This document shows positions 1 through 5,851 of a DNA stretch of 7,825 nucleotides, in pieces. The DNA lies in the NCBI GenBank assembly GCA_002373715.1, contig DFLI01000096.1, positions 50,152 to 57,976 on the forward strand, given 5' to 3'. The translations under genes and the position numbers were made by a program. This DNA comes from Bacteroidales bacterium UBA3623 (GTDB lineage: Bacteria > Bacteroidota > Bacteroidia > Bacteroidales > UBA932). The notes beneath the pieces are model-generated. The model was not told where the DNA came from. It saw only the letters and a program-made list of their open reading frames with translations, and searched no databases. How positions within the stretch are numbered: position 1 is the stretch's first letter; the number at the start of each line of letters is the position of its first letter.

Positions 1-15
1 CTGCTTTTTTCATTG

Positions 16-88
16 TCGGGATGACTCGACTCGAACGAGCGACCCCTACGTCCCGAACGTAGTGCGCTACCAACTGCGCTACATCCCG
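16..88 (-). tRNA. tRNA-Pro (anticodon CGG)
   Basis: Read on the minus strand this folds into a complete 73-nt cloverleaf. The acceptor stem is CGGGATG paired with CATCCCG, the D arm is bounded by GCGC/GCGC, the anticodon stem is CTACG/CGTAG with loop TTCGGGA, and the T arm has a TTCGAGT loop, followed by discriminator A. Loop positions 34-36 read CGG, which decodes the proline codon CCG. The C1-G72 first pair and G after the anticodon are usual for bacterial tRNA-Pro. The 3' CCA is not encoded (CAA follows the discriminator), so it must be added by the CCA-adding enzyme. No good promoter is visible between this gene and the rpsT terminator. It may be served by a weak promoter or by readthrough. 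Confidence 0.96.
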
Positions 89-96
89 TCTTTAGA

Positions 97-125
97 TAAA
101 AAACAAGCCCTTAGGCGAGCTTGTT
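97..125 (-). terminator. Rho-independent terminator of rpsT
   Basis: On the minus strand a 7-bp perfect stem, AACAAGC with GCTTGTT (bases 119-125 and 102-108), encloses a 10-nt loop. It is followed at once by six T residues (complement of 98-103). The rpsT stop codon (111-113) lies in the loop, so the last coding bases form the left arm. This would end the tRNA-Glu/rpsT transcript before tRNA-Pro. The stem has only three G-C pairs, counting both ends, so some readthrough is plausible. Confidence 0.8.
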
Positions 126-365
126 AATGTAAACGGCAAGACCACTCTTGAGGTTGGCAGCCTTGTTTTTGTGGATAACTCCGATCTTGGCCAGTTTGTC
201 AATCATTGCGTAGACCTTGGGAGCGTTCTCCTGGGCTGCTGCCTTGTCGGTTGTGTTGCGGAGGTCGCGGATGGCGTTCCTCGTAGTTTTTGCATAATAC
301 TTGTTATGCAGGCGGTGACGCTCGCTCTGACGGGCGGCACGCGCGGCGGATTTAGTGTTTGCCAT
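111..365 (-). CDS. rpsT: 30S ribosomal protein S20
   Basis: The 84-residue, very basic product starts MANTKSAARAARQSERHR and contains HNKYYAKTTRNAIRDLR, the hallmark of bacterial S20. The length matches the family (about 84-90 residues). S20 is a primary 16S rRNA-binding protein of three long helices that helps assemble the body of the small subunit. The ATG at 363-365 is the only sensible start. It has no Shine-Dalgarno motif, and the 19 bases before it are almost all A and T, as usual in Bacteroidota. The mature 3' end of tRNA-Glu lies just upstream, so the gene is probably expressed from the tRNA promoter and freed by tRNA 3' processing. The downstream terminator overlaps its stop codon. 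Confidence 0.97.
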   Translation of the reverse strand: MANTKSAARAARQSERHRLHNKYYAKTTRNAIRDLRNTTDKAAAQENAPKVYAMIDKLAKIGVIHKNKAANLKSGLAVYINKLA

Positions 366-384
366 TATTTTACTTTTTTATATT

Positions 385-459
385 TGGTAGTGGGTAGGAG
401 AATCGAACTCCTATTGCGGGAATGAAAATCCCGAGTACTAACCGTTATACGAACCCACC
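385..459 (-). tRNA. tRNA-Glu (anticodon TTC)
   Basis: The minus-strand cloverleaf is complete. Acceptor strands are GGTGGGT and ACCCACT, the anticodon stem is CGGGA/TCCCG with loop TTTTCAT, and the T arm is AGGAG/CTCCT with loop TTCGATT. Then comes discriminator A and an encoded CCA (385-387). Loop positions 34-36 read TTC, giving glutamate. The terminal acceptor pair is a G1-U72 wobble rather than a Watson-Crick pair. A strong promoter lies about 14 bases upstream, and rpsT starts 19 bases beyond the CCA, so tRNA and ribosomal protein probably share one transcript. Charged tRNA-Glu serves translation and, in organisms with GltX/HemA, tetrapyrrole synthesis. Confidence 0.96.
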
Positions 460-472
460 AAACTTGGGACTG

Positions 473-503
473 CAAAGGTAAGAATTTTTTCTTACCAAGC
501 AAA
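473..503 (-). promoter_or_regulatory. Bacteroidetes-type promoter of tRNA-Glu/rpsT
   Basis: On the minus strand a -33 TTTG (500-503) is followed by exactly 19 bases and then TACCTTTG (473-480). This matches the primary sigma factor consensus of Bacteroidetes, TTTG-N19 to 21-TAnnTTTG. Transcription would start near 467-469, giving a leader of roughly 10 nt before tRNA-Glu. The -33 element begins one base after the stop codon of the upstream DUF4837 gene. The same core (CTTACCTTTGCA) recurs before ruvX. Confidence 0.8.
477..496. repeat. Perfect inverted repeat in the promoter spacer
   Basis: GGTAAGAA (477-484) and TTCTTACC (489-496) form an 8-bp perfect inverted repeat around four T residues. 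It fills most of the spacer of the tRNA-Glu promoter and one arm covers half of the -7 box. In RNA from the upstream operon it would be a hairpin with a four-A loop followed by UUUGC, a poor U tract, so it could be a weak terminator. As DNA it could be an operator. The role is inferred; the symmetry is directly visible. Confidence 0.7.
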
Positions 504-504
504 A

Positions 505-1515
505 TTATTTTTCATCTTTTTCTGCCTTGTCCCATTCAAACGAATAGAGCAGCGATTCCACCTGCCTGAGGTACTGTCTCTTGTCGTATCTGGGGGCAAA
601 AACAAAGGCTTCCAGAACAATGATATCCTTGCCGTCGGGGCTGTAGAAAGAGTGGGAAACGAAGGGGCCTCCCATGAAGTCTCCGTGCACTTCCCAGAAG
701 CCGCGGGTTTCCATGAAATCGCGTCCTTTGTAACGCAGGGAACGGGTGGTGGGCACCTCGGCCGTAGAGGTGGTCATATAGGAGCCGTCGAACATGCCGG
801 GAACGTTGTCCTGCATGATACGGTTGCGGTGGTCAATGATACTCTCTATTGAGAAGACATCATCCTGGGCCGGAACGGGATAGCGGTAGGCCATCACGTA
901 CTGCTGGACATACTGCTTCTCATCGGCCATCCAGACGAAGTCTTCCGTGAACTTGCGGCAGCGGTAGCCGCTGGGGAAATGGATGATGCCGCCCGTGACC
1001 TTTTTCATGGGCTCCTGCAGGGCGCCCTCTTCATAGAGCTTGGCGTTGGCAATGATGCGGTCCCGCTCGCTTTGCTCGAAGAACTCCGAGATAACCGGTC
1101 CGGCTTCGTTGAACAGGGCCAGGGCGTCATCGGCTGTTGCGGCGTTGAGCTGCACCACAGCCTGAGGCTGAGCCCAAAGGTTGTTCTTGTAGAGCACCCC
1201 ATTGGTCTGGTTCTGAGGGTATATGTTCACGATGAGCATGTTGCGGTGCATCTTGAACATATTGTTAAAGCTTCCCGGGGGCACGTTGGACAGGCTGAAA
1301 AGCGGTTCCCGCTGGGCCAGATAAGGAGTGTCCATGGCCAGCGTTTCACGGATGGCTACGCCCAGATTGCCTTCCCAGTTTTCGCGTTCAATTACCACCA
1401 GCACTTCGCCGGCTTTGCCGCTCACGTTGGGAAGGAGGCCCTTCTTGGCACCGCCCTTGCACCCGGCCAGGGCCACCACACAGACAACCAGGGCCAAAAG
1501 TTTAATATGTTTCAT
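505..1515 (-). CDS. DUF4837 family lipoprotein
   Basis: The product has 336 residues. It opens with a lipoprotein signal peptide: a short basic start (MKHIK), a hydrophobic stretch to residue 18, and lipobox LAGC with the lipidated Cys at 19. The residues after the Cys (KGGAKKG) lack the acidic surface-export signal known from Bacteroidetes lipoproteins, so it probably faces the periplasm. The mature part contains GKAGEVLVVIERENWEG, PLFSLSNVPP and MFKMHRNMLIVNI, which I recognise as the Bacteroidetes-specific family DUF4837. Its function is unknown. The start is set by the signal peptide: ATG 1513-1515 lies 2 nt after the rseP stop (TGACTATG). A longer open frame to 1758 overlaps rseP and is not protein-like. 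It is the last gene of the dxr-rseP operon, suggesting an envelope role linked to RseP, but that is inference. Confidence 0.9.
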   Translation of the reverse strand: MKHIKLLALVVCVVALAGCKGGAKKGLLPNVSGKAGEVLVVIERENWEGNLGVAIRETLAMDTPYLAQREPLFSLSNVPPGSFNNMFKMHRNMLIVNIYPQNQTNGVLYKNNLWAQPQAVVQLNAATADDALALFNEAGPVISEFFEQSERDRIIANAKLYEEGALQEPMKKVTGGIIHFPSGYRCRKFTEDFVWMADEKQYVQQYVMAYRYPVPAQDDVFSIESIIDHRNRIMQDNVPGMFDGSYMTTSTAEVPTTRSLRYKGRDFMETRGFWEVHGDFMGGPFVSHSFYSPDGKDIIVLEAFVFAPRYDKRQYLRQVESLLYSFEWDKAEKDEK

Positions 1516-1517
1516 AG

Positions 1518-2852
1518 TCAGTGAATTAATCTTGCGATATCGTTTCCAAATGCCAGGATCATCAGCAGCAATAACAGTGCCATTCCTATCAATTGAGCCA
1601 CCATGAGGAAGCGATCTCCCGGTTTTTTGCCGGTAATCATCTCGTAGAGGCAGAAAACGATGTGTCCGCCGTCCAGCGCGGGGATGGGCAGAAGGTTCAT
1701 CACGCCCAGCATAATGGACAGCAGAGCCAAGATATAGAGGAACTGATGCCAGTTCCAAGTGGAAGGGAATACCTGGCCGATGGCCACGAAACTGCCCACC
1801 GACTTGTAGGCTCCCGTGGAGGGCGTTGCCACCAGGCGAAGGTCCCTGAGATAACCTTTAACCGTGTTCCAGGCCAGGGCGCACCCGGCAGGAATACACT
1901 CTATCACGTTATAGTCCCGGTGCTGCACGGCAATGTTGCGGGGATACACCCCCAGCATACCCAGAGAGTCTACCTGGAGGGCCATGGAAAGGCTGTCCCC
2001 TCCCCTGACTACCGTAACGGGAAGTGTTTCCCCGGGATGGGCCCGCAGCACCTTCTGGGCATCCTGCAGGTAGGGAGACTCCACTCCGTCCACTGCCACA
2101 ATCTGGTCTCCCCGCACGAGGCCGGAGTTCACATTCAGAGAGGTGGCCATCACGCTGTCAATCACAAAGGGCAGGGCGATGTCGAACATGCCGGGCGTAT
2201 TCACCACGGCGCCCATGAGAGACTGGTCCATGTACAGGGTGAGCGTATCGGCCCCGCGGAGCACCTGCACTTCCCTAACCTGGCGACGGGCCAAATCGGC
2301 CTGTAAGTTCAGAAAATCCGTGGGCTCGTAGTCGTCGTAACGGAGGATGCGGTCTCCGGTGCGGAAGCCCAGCTGCTCTCCCAGTTCGTCCACGTAAATG
2401 GGGCTGTTGTTGGGGATGTAATTGTCTCCCCAGATACCCAGGATGGCGCAGAACAGGACAATGGCCAGAAGGAAGTTGTTAAGCACGCCGCCGCTCATCA
2501 CAAAGAGGCGCTGCCAGGCCGGTTTGGAACGGAACTCCCAGGGTTGGGGCTCATTTTTGAGCTGCTCCGTGTCCATGGATTCGTCTATCATGCCGGCTAT
2601 CTTGCAGTAACCGCCCAGGGGCAGCCAGCCAATGCCGTATTCCGTTTCCCACTGGGCAGCCTTGGGGAACAGTTTCACAAACCAGGGCATGCGGGTAGAG
2701 AACAACTTGACGCCGCTGATGTCGAAGAAAAGGAAGAACTTGTCTACCCGGATATGGAATACGCGGGCCCAGAAAAAGTGCCCGGCCTCATGGATGATAA
2801 TGAGGATGGAAAGGGCCAGGATAACCTGGAGGGTTTTCATCAGAACCATCAT
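1518..2852 (-). CDS. rseP: RseP-family intramembrane site-2 zinc metalloprotease
   Basis: This 444-residue protein is a site-2 protease (M50 family). It carries the zinc motif HEAGH at residues 21-25 in the first membrane segment, a conserved GGVLNN turn (121-126) at a second segment, and the third zinc ligand in LLPIPALDGGH (Asp394), followed by a last membrane segment (about 408-435). Two PDZ-like domains sit between (about 150-205 and 235-310), as in Escherichia coli RseP. The enzyme cuts membrane-spanning proteins after a first cleavage elsewhere, for example anti-sigma factors and leftover signal peptides. The ATG at 2850-2852 overlaps the dxr stop as ATGA, indicating translational coupling. 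Codons 2 and 5 are also ATG, so the true start could be slightly inside. No RseA-like substrate is in the window. The dxr-rseP link is also known from the longer proteobacterial cluster. Confidence 0.96.
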   Translation of the reverse strand: MMVLMKTLQVILALSILIIIHEAGHFFWARVFHIRVDKFFLFFDISGVKLFSTRMPWFVKLFPKAAQWETEYGIGWLPLGGYCKIAGMIDESMDTEQLKNEPQPWEFRSKPAWQRLFVMSGGVLNNFLLAIVLFCAILGIWGDNYIPNNSPIYVDELGEQLGFRTGDRILRYDDYEPTDFLNLQADLARRQVREVQVLRGADTLTLYMDQSLMGAVVNTPGMFDIALPFVIDSVMATSLNVNSGLVRGDQIVAVDGVESPYLQDAQKVLRAHPGETLPVTVVRGGDSLSMALQVDSLGMLGVYPRNIAVQHRDYNVIECIPAGCALAWNTVKGYLRDLRLVATPSTGAYKSVGSFVAIGQVFPSTWNWHQFLYILALLSIMLGVMNLLPIPALDGGHIVFCLYEMITGKKPGDRFLMVAQLIGMALLLLLMILAFGNDIARLIH

Positions 2853-3997
2853 AGGGCTGCTATCCTCCTCTGTGCCTGGGTATAGGCCTCTTCATGGGTG
2901 GCAAACACGTCTTCCACGGAAGGCTGCTGCACGAAGGAAGTGGTGGCCATTACAGCCGAAATCACTTCCGGAATATCGTAAAAACGGATTTTATCTTGCA
3001 GATAAGCGGCCACGGCAGCCTCGTTGGCGGCATTCATGGCGCAGGGAATATTACCACCTTGGCCGATGGCGTCGAAGGCCAGTTGCAGGCAGGGGAACTT
3101 CTCGCGGTCCGGCTCAAAGAAAGTAAGGGCAGCCAGGGTGCCAAAATCCAGCCGTTTTCCTTCCAGAGGAAGGCGGGTAGGATACGCCAGGGCCAGAGCA
3201 ATGGGAAGACGCATATCCGGGCAGCCCAGCTGGGCCATCACGGCACCGTCTTCAAATTCTACCATGGAGTGAATGACCGACTCCGGATGCACCACCACAT
3301 GAATCTGCGATGCCTCTACGCCAAACAGCCATTTGGCCTCGATAACCTCGAAGCCCTTGTTCATCATAGTAGCGGAATCTATGGTTATCTTGGCCCCCAT
3401 ATCCCAGTTGGGATGTTTGAGTGCCTGGGCTTTGGTGGCCCCTGCAATTCTCTCCTTCTCCCAGGTGCGGAAAGGACCGCCGGAAGCGGTGAGATGAATC
3501 TTGCTCACGGGATTGCCGCAGGCCCCCAGCAAACACTGGAAGATGGCGGAATGCTCCGAGTCTACGGGATAAATGGGCGCCTTGCAACGGGCGGCCTCCC
3601 CCATGACCAGCGAGCCGGCAGCCACCAGGGTTTCCTTATTGGCCAGGGCGATGGTTTTTCCGGCGCGCACGGCAGCCAGCGTGGGTTTGAGCCCGCTGAA
3701 GCCCACCATGGCGGCCACCACCACATCCACCTCCGGGGCCTGTACCAAGTCACAGGCAGCATCTATTCCCAGATGCACATTCACCCCGGGAAGGGCCTCT
3801 TTCACCTGCTGGTATTTTTCCGGATTACAGATAACTACATGCGGCACCCGGAAGGCCTGGGCCTGCTTTATCAGCAAATCTGCACTGCTGTTGGCCGATA
3901 TCATGAAAACGCTGAACTTGTCCGGATGCTGCCGCACCACGTCCAGCGTCTGGGTTCCGATGGAACCGGTGGAACCGAGGATGGATATTATTTTCAT
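2849..3997 (-). CDS. dxr: 1-deoxy-D-xylulose 5-phosphate reductoisomerase
   Basis: The product (382 residues, near the usual 380-400) performs the first committed step of the MEP pathway: DXP to 2-C-methyl-D-erythritol 4-phosphate, using NADPH and a divalent metal. Visible signatures in order are the NADPH loop GSTGSIG (8-14), ALANKE (117-122), the metal ligands in PVDSEHS (Asp146, Glu148), the substrate loop TASGGPFR (170-177), HPNW (195-198), and DSATMMNKGFE with metal ligand Glu217. All catalytic positions are intact. The start ATG 3995-3997 gives MKIISILGSTGSIG, the family N-terminus. A 15-residue upstream extension lies inside the previous gene and is rejected. The start shares one base with the stop of the M23 gene (TGATG) and the end overlaps rseP. 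The enzyme is cytosolic and supplies precursors for undecaprenyl phosphate and quinones. Confidence 0.97.
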   Translation of the reverse strand: MKIISILGSTGSIGTQTLDVVRQHPDKFSVFMISANSSADLLIKQAQAFRVPHVVICNPEKYQQVKEALPGVNVHLGIDAACDLVQAPEVDVVVAAMVGFSGLKPTLAAVRAGKTIALANKETLVAAGSLVMGEAARCKAPIYPVDSEHSAIFQCLLGACGNPVSKIHLTASGGPFRTWEKERIAGATKAQALKHPNWDMGAKITIDSATMMNKGFEVIEAKWLFGVEASQIHVVVHPESVIHSMVEFEDGAVMAQLGCPDMRLPIALALAYPTRLPLEGKRLDFGTLAALTFFEPDREKFPCLQLAFDAIGQGGNIPCAMNAANEAAVAAYLQDKIRFYDIPEVISAVMATTSFVQQPSVEDVFATHEEAYTQAQRRIAAL

Positions 3998-4842
3998 CAG
4001 AACTTGATAAACTGGGTGGGATCTACGGCCTGGCCTTCGCACCAGAGCTCGAAATGGAGGTGATTGCCCTTGGTGAGGGATTCAGATTCTGCCACCAGGC
4101 CGATGGGCGTTCCGGCCTTCACCACGTCTCCCTGCCGCTGCAGAAGCTTCTCAAGGTTCTTATACACAGACAGGATGTCTCCCGCATGCTGCACCACTAC
4201 CTGATAGCCGTCTTCCGGATCCCAGGAAGTGTTCACAACGGTGCCGTCCAGCACAGCCGTAACCATACTGCCGGCAGGAGTGGTAATGTCAATATACGGA
4301 TGCAGGGTGCGTTCAAAGCCTTCGGACACCACGCCCTTAACCGGCGGGAAGAAGGACAGGGCCTCCAGGGGGAGGTTCTTCTTGGGGGCTTCATCCACGT
4401 TGAACTGCTCCTGGTTCAGGACATCGGCCCTGAGGAGGGAGTCCCGGATGGCGTAATACTGGGCATCTGTAACATTCCGGCTGCCTCGGCTTCCCAGCAT
4501 GAGGCTGTCTACCCGGAGGGGCATTTCACCAGCCACAATGCGGCGGAGGTTTTCCGAATAGAGTTCCCACTGCAGCAGGCGCATCTCCAGCGAGTCTATC
4601 TTCTGCGCGTTTTGCACGGCCTGACGGCGCGTCTGGGCGCTGGGATACCCCGGAATGAAGGTTCTGAGCGGGGTGTAGGCCACCAGGAAATAGAATACCA
4701 GCATGGCCATCAATATACCCGAAACCAGCGCGCCTATGAAGATGGGACGCGTGAAGCGAACACTCCACAGACGCTCGTGGGAGACGGCGTCGATGAGCGA
4801 CAGGCGGTAGTTTCGGGACGGATTCTTATCTGTTTTCTCCAT
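3997..4842 (-). CDS. Membrane-anchored M23 (LytM-type) peptidase-like protein
   Basis: The 281-residue protein has a cytoplasmic basic N-terminus, one membrane helix (about 34-56), a probably helical periplasmic stretch (about 70-140) and a C-terminal LytM/M23 domain (about 165-281). Zinc ligands are present: HPYID (His181, Asp185) and HLH (His261 catalytic, His263 ligand). The second catalytic His, normally in a YxH motif, is replaced by Asn in VYKNL (227-231). That suggests reduced activity or a scaffold or regulatory role, although many relatives vary here. The family acts on or binds peptidoglycan cross-links in the periplasm. It is the first gene of the dxr-rseP-DUF4837 operon and starts 26 bases from the divergent ruvX, so its promoter must lie inside or at the start of ruvX. 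No Shine-Dalgarno sequence is seen. Gene identity is confident; enzymatic activity is not. Confidence 0.9.
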   Translation of the reverse strand: MEKTDKNPSRNYRLSLIDAVSHERLWSVRFTRPIFIGALVSGILMAMLVFYFLVAYTPLRTFIPGYPSAQTRRQAVQNAQKIDSLEMRLLQWELYSENLRRIVAGEMPLRVDSLMLGSRGSRNVTDAQYYAIRDSLLRADVLNQEQFNVDEAPKKNLPLEALSFFPPVKGVVSEGFERTLHPYIDITTPAGSMVTAVLDGTVVNTSWDPEDGYQVVVQHAGDILSVYKNLEKLLQRQGDVVKAGTPIGLVAESESLTKGNHLHFELWCEGQAVDPTQFIKF

Positions 4843-4859
4843 AAAAATGCTTACCTTTG
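4829..4859 (+). promoter_or_regulatory. Probable promoter of ruvX-def
   Basis: TACCTTTG at 4852-4859 is a full match to the Bacteroidetes -7 box TAnnTTTG. Nineteen bases before it lies TCTG (4829-4832), a weak match to the -33 TTTG. The element shares the 12-mer CTTACCTTTGCA with the tRNA-Glu promoter. Start of transcription is expected near 4863-4866, only a few bases before the ruvX ATG, so the message would be nearly leaderless. The -33 end lies inside the 5' coding end of the divergent M23 gene. Confidence 0.65.
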
Positions 4860-4868
4860 CAAATTGTA

Positions 4869-5288
4869 ATGGACAGACTCATCGGCATAGATTACGGACG
4901 CAAGCGAACGGGGGTTGCCGCCAGCGACCCACTGGGGATCTTTGCCTCTGCCCTGGATACAATTGATTCTACAAAGTTAATAGATTATCTCAAAAATTAC
5001 GCCACCTCCGAGAGAATCGTTGCTTTTGTAGTGGGGTATCCGGTGAACATGAACGGAAAGCCTTCCGAGGCCCAGGCCGATATTGACGTCTTCCTCCCGA
5101 AACTGAAGCAAGCATTCCCCGGAGTGCCCGTGCACCTGGAAGACGAACGCTTCACCTCGGTACTGGCCCACCGGGCCATGATAGATGGCGGAATGAAGTA
5201 CAAAGACCGCCGAAACAAAGCATCCGTAGACAAAATTGCGGCTGCCATTATCCTCCAGAGTTATCTGGACCGCCAAAACAAGAAGTAA
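4869..5288 (+). CDS. ruvX: RuvX/YqgF family putative pre-16S rRNA nuclease
   Basis: The 139-residue product has the RNase H-like fold signatures of YqgF: IGIDYGRKRTG (catalytic Asp8), VVGYPVNMNG (54-63), LEDERFTS (90-97, acidic residues 91-93) and the C-terminal VDKIAAAIILQSYL (Asp121). Length fits the family (about 135-150). In E. coli YqgF matures the 5' end of 16S rRNA; the family is also annotated as a Holliday junction resolvase-like protein, and which role holds here is not decidable from sequence. ATG 4869-4871 is chosen because it gives the family N-terminus. An in-frame TTG at 4857 lies within the -7 box, so it cannot be translated from that promoter. Def follows after 8 bases, indicating one operon. 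Confidence 0.95.
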   Translation: MDRLIGIDYGRKRTGVAASDPLGIFASALDTIDSTKLIDYLKNYATSERIVAFVVGYPVNMNGKPSEAQADIDVFLPKLKQAFPGVPVHLEDERFTSVLAHRAMIDGGMKYKDRRNKASVDKIAAAIILQSYLDRQNKK

Positions 5289-5296
5289 GAAAAAGT

Positions 5297-5851
5297 ATGA
5301 TACGTCCCATTTATCTCTACGGCGCACCTGTGCTGCGCGAAAAGGCCCAGCCGGCCAACCTCAAAGACAAAGAAGGCCTCTCCAGCCTTATCCAGGACCT
5401 TAAGGACACCCTGGTAAAGGCCGATGGCTGCGGTCTGGCCGCCCCGCAGATTGGCGTGAGCCAGCGCGTAGTAATTGTAGACGGAGACGTAGTGTCAGAT
5501 ACTTACCCTTACCTCAAGGACTTCCGCCGCACCCTCATCAACCCGGAGATTCTGGAGGAGAGCGAGGAGCAGGTTACCTACTCCGAAGGCTGCCTTTCCA
5601 TTCCCGGCATCTACTGCGACGTGGTGCGTTCCAAGCGAATGAAGGTGCGCTACTACAACGAAGACCTGGTAGAAGTAACGGAGGAATTTGACAACTTTGC
5701 CTGCCGCATGATTCAGCACGAACTGTCCCACCTGGACGGAGACCTCTTCACGGACCATGCCGCCCCCATCAGAAAAAAGATGCTCTCCAGCAAGCTGCAG
5801 AACATCTCAAAAGGCAAAGTGCATCCGCACTATAACTCGAAGCTACGCTAG
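5297..5851 (+). CDS. def: Peptide deformylase
   Basis: The 184-residue enzyme removes the formyl group from the N-terminal methionine of new proteins in the cytosol, using a bound metal (usually iron). All three family motifs are seen: GCGLAAPQIG (44-53), EGCLSIPG (97-104, metal ligand Cys99) and QHELSHLDG (140-148, metal ligands His141 and His145, catalytic Glu142). Two positions are odd: Ser144 stands where the family almost always has Asp (HExDH), and Cys45 replaces the usual aliphatic residue of motif 1. The metal ligands and Glu are intact, so it is probably active. The ATG at 5297 follows a purine-rich GAAAAAGT spacer 8 bases behind ruvX. The C-terminal tail (RKKMLSSKLQNISKGK) resembles that of Bacteroides deformylases. 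Confidence 0.96.
   Translation: MIRPIYLYGAPVLREKAQPANLKDKEGLSSLIQDLKDTLVKADGCGLAAPQIGVSQRVVIVDGDVVSDTYPYLKDFRRTLINPEILEESEEQVTYSEGCLSIPGIYCDVVRSKRMKVRYYNEDLVEVTEEFDNFACRMIQHELSHLDGDLFTDHAAPIRKKMLSSKLQNISKGKVHPHYNSKLR

Noticed and set aside
171..425. Plus-strand open frame across rpsT and tRNA-Glu
   Set aside because: It reads antisense through a ribosomal protein and into a tRNA gene, with no homology signal.
1516..1758. 81-residue N-terminal extension of the DUF4837 frame
   Set aside because: It overlaps the end of rseP in another frame, is not protein-like, and would bury the lipoprotein signal peptide that begins at the ATG at 1513-1515.
1593..2306. Plus-strand open frame antisense to rseP
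   Set aside because: His/Gly-rich shadow of a well-supported gene with no start signal of its own.
3998..4042. 15-residue extension of Dxr
   Set aside because: It lies within the M23 coding end and would precede the NADPH-binding N-terminus. The ATG at 3995-3997 gives the family start.
2894..4063. Long plus-strand open frame (389 codons) antisense to dxr
   Set aside because: It mirrors the codon structure of dxr, is rich in Gly and His, shows no domain, and dxr on the other strand is unambiguous. Shadow frame from GC-rich coding.
4857..4868. TTG start for ruvX
   Set aside because: It lies in the -7 box, upstream of the expected transcription start, and adds residues not found in the family.
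4054..4869. Plus-strand open frame (271 codons) antisense to the membrane M23 gene
   Set aside because: No recognisable motif, composition typical of a reverse-strand shadow, and it would run through the ruvX promoter.
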